Shown here: in pieces, positions 42,136-43,759 of the stretch | Layout: each line of letters opens with the position of its first letter | Numbering within the stretch: the first letter of the stretch is position 1 | From: Treponema sp. | GTDB lineage: Bacteria > Spirochaetota > Spirochaetia > Treponematales > Treponemataceae | Assembly (NCBI GenBank): GCA_017395545.1 | Contig: JAFPUF010000120.1 | Span: forward strand, 1 to 43,759 | Direction: 5' to 3' | DNA length: 43,759 bases | The notes under the pieces: generated by a model | What the model was told of the DNA's origin: nothing | The model's input: the letters and a program-made list of their open reading frames with translations, nothing else | Databases searched by the model: none | Position numbers and translations under genes: made by a program

Positions 42136-43674
42136 ATGTCACTGAACTGCAACGAAATTGATTTGATTCTCTCCGAACTTAACCTTGACGGCGGCTTTAT
42201 TCAGGAAGTCGTACAGCCGAATTTTAATTCCCTGGCGTTTTATACTTACAGGCCCGGTGAGCCGAAAACTGTTTTTATATCGCTTGAGGCAGGTGCATGC
42301 CGCATCCATGAGACAAGGCGTAAAATTACAAAAAACGAAAAGCCCCTCAGATTCCAGGAAATGCTCAAATCTAAAATAAAGGGCGCAAGAATCCTGAACT
42401 GTACTCAGCTTGCAAAAGAAAGAATCATAAAACTTGAACTGGAGAAAGCCGGAACGATTTATGTAATGCCACAGGCACAGCAGCATGCGGCAAAAAAATC
42501 AAAATCCGTTCAGACCGAAGATGAAGACGAAATTTTCCATCTCTATATCCGTCTCTGGTCAAATGCGGGAAATATTTTCCTCTGCAATAAAGATGATATA
42601 ATTCTCGACTCTTTTTACAGACGGCCGGCGAAAGGTGAAAAAACGGGTGAAAAGCTGATTCTTCCTGAAGAAAAAAAACTCTCACAGGAAGAACTCAAGG
42701 AACTCGAAGAAAGATTCAATGTCCGTACATTTGAAGAAGTGGATTTCTCCGGTTTACAGCGTTCTGCTCAGAATGCCGGCACTCCGCTTAGCTTCAATCA
42801 AAAAATTGACTTCTATTATTCAGAAAATTCGGCAAAAACTTCGCTCGAGTCCCTTCTCGAGCAGGCACAAAAATGGTACGAGTCCCACAGAAGCCGTCTT
42901 GCTGCGTCTCTCGAGCGCCTAAAAGAAAAAAGGGAGACTTTCAGAAATGCTGCCCGGTACAAACACCAGGGAGATTTAATCCTTGCTTTCGGATACAAAA
43001 TCGATGGAAAATCAAATTTTCTTGAGTGTGAGGATTATGATACAGGAAAAATCATCAGCATCAGAATTGATCCGAAAAAGTCCGCTCAGGAAAATGCGGC
43101 TGAATATTACGAGACTTACAAAAAACAGACCGGCGGCCTTGAGAATCTGGATTATGATATTGAATCTGCAGAAAAAGAACTTGAGAATCTTGAAAAACAG
43201 TACAAAGAGATAATATCCGAAAAAAATCCGATAAAACTCGAACAGGTTCTGAGAAAAACGCAGAAACCGAAACAACAGAAGAAAAAATCTCATCCCGGCC
43301 TGGATTTCTTTATCGACGGCTGGCAGATTATTGTCGGCCGCGACGCAACAGAAAATGACGAGCTCCTGCGCCATACCGTAAAAGGTGCGGATATGTGGCT
43401 TCATACACGCGATTATCATGGCGGATACGTTTTCATTAAAAACAGGCCCGGAAAAACAGTTCCCCTTGAAATCCTTCTTTATGCGGGAAATCTTGCGGTC
43501 TATTTTTCAAAAGCGCGTAAAAATGGCAGCGCAGATCTCTATTATACGCAGGTAAAGCACCTGAGGCGCGCAAAAAATGCACCGAAAGGTACGGTTCTCC
43601 CGACGAACGAAAAAAATCTGTTCATAAAACTTGATGACGATAAAATCCGGAAAATTCTGAACGGAGCGATGTAA
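42136..43674 (+). CDS. rqcH: RqcH/NFACT ribosome quality-control protein
   Basis: RqcH binds stalled 50S subunits and directs C-terminal alanine tailing of trapped peptides; older annotations call it fibronectin-binding protein. The 512 residues show NFACT-N (about 1-190, with FYRRPAKGEKTGEKLILP), a coiled-coil middle (about 230-390) and NFACT-R (about 390-490: FFIDGWQIIVGRDATENDELLRHTVKGADMWLHTRD). It is shorter than B. subtilis RqcH (about 570). The conserved Asp-Arg pair needed for tailing in B. subtilis appears here as Glu95-Arg96 (LAKERIIKL). The frame is open from a TTG at 42121, but that codon overlaps the -10, so ATG 42136 is taken. Confidence 0.9.
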   Translation: MSLNCNEIDLILSELNLDGGFIQEVVQPNFNSLAFYTYRPGEPKTVFISLEAGACRIHETRRKITKNEKPLRFQEMLKSKIKGARILNCTQLAKERIIKLELEKAGTIYVMPQAQQHAAKKSKSVQTEDEDEIFHLYIRLWSNAGNIFLCNKDDIILDSFYRRPAKGEKTGEKLILPEEKKLSQEELKELEERFNVRTFEEVDFSGLQRSAQNAGTPLSFNQKIDFYYSENSAKTSLESLLEQAQKWYESHRSRLAASLERLKEKRETFRNAARYKHQGDLILAFGYKIDGKSNFLECEDYDTGKIISIRIDPKKSAQENAAEYYETYKKQTGGLENLDYDIESAEKELENLEKQYKEIISEKNPIKLEQVLRKTQKPKQQKKKSHPGLDFFIDGWQIIVGRDATENDELLRHTVKGADMWLHTRDYHGGYVFIKNRPGKTVPLEILLYAGNLAVYFSKARKNGSADLYYTQVKHLRRAKNAPKGTVLPTNEKNLFIKLDDDKIRKILNGAM

Positions 43675-43690
43675 AGGGCGTTGCAAAATG

Positions 43691-43759
43691 AGGGGAGAGG
43701 TCTCTCCCCTGCGTCACACTTCGTTGTGCCGCACCCCTCTCTGCGGGGGCTCTGCCCCC
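43691..43759. repeat. Cluster of GC-rich palindromes at window end
   Basis: Three hairpins follow the rqcH stop: AGGGGAGAG/CTCTCCCCT (43691-43699, 43702-43710), an imperfect GCG.CACA/TGTG.CGC stem (43711-43732) and GGGGGC/GCCCCC (43745-43750, 43754-43759). The cluster is much richer in GC than the genes around it and has no T run, so it is not a typical terminator. It looks like a multi-stem interspersed repeat cut by the window edge. Confidence 0.6.

Overview
The window looks like chromosomal sequence from a host- or gut-associated spirochaete of the genus Treponema. The genus is inferred, not proven. The reasons are the many lipoproteins with relaxed lipoboxes, the large fibronectin-type lipoproteins, a propeller-sensor cyclase, an anaerobic-only ribonucleotide reductase (NrdD), a large acyl-CoA-dehydratase-activase protein, and pectin/uronate genes (altronate dehydratase, rhamnogalacturonan-type acetylesterase). 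I see no rRNA, tRNA, phage, IS element or CRISPR array. The content is ordinary chromosome with mostly short transcription units on both strands.

Layout. 1-553: repeat-rich DNA without a convincing gene. 566-5956 (+): a membrane adenylyl cyclase with an extracytoplasmic propeller, a UrtA-like binding lipoprotein and an AzlCD exporter pair. 6031-14065 (-): NrdD, an HMGL-like aldolase and a 1483-residue double activase. 14193-18124 (+): a DUF711/UPF0210 protein, MurD and an M15-like peptidase. 18110-20455 (-): a TPR lipoprotein and UxaA. 20520-22352 (+): a PyrK-PyrD fusion. 22391-25301 (-): a secreted esterase and a ketoacyl synthase. 25379-27688 (+): RsmE and a D,D-carboxypeptidase. 27685-30186 (-): RarA with a large C-terminal extension. 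30264-31277 (+): a PASTA protein. 31347-38661 (-): a four-gene envelope operon headed by two fibronectin-type lipoproteins. 38714-42079 (-): an operon of a GGDEF protein, a degenerate HD-GYP protein and an orphan solute-binding lipoprotein. 42136-43674 (+): an RqcH/NFACT protein, followed by a hairpin cluster.

The most unusual signal is in the promoters. Seven genes that begin transcription units have a good -10 hexamer ending exactly 7 bases before the start codon and no Shine-Dalgarno sequence: the cyclase, azlC, the ketoacyl synthase, rarA, the PASTA gene, the 1313-residue lipoprotein and rqcH. Three more sit at 8 to 11 bases. With normal promoter geometry transcription would start on or next to the A of ATG, so these mRNAs would be leaderless. 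Genes inside operons, and some others such as nrdD, the esterase and the aldolase, carry clear Shine-Dalgarno sites. The window therefore appears to mix two modes of translation start.

A second theme is signalling. Both second-messenger loci (cAMP at 566-4817, c-di-GMP at 38714-42079) contain a solute-binding lipoprotein and no ABC permease or ATPase. This suggests binding proteins that may serve sensing rather than transport. In the c-di-GMP locus the HD-GYP protein has lost the His of its HD pair and reads GYY in place of GYP.
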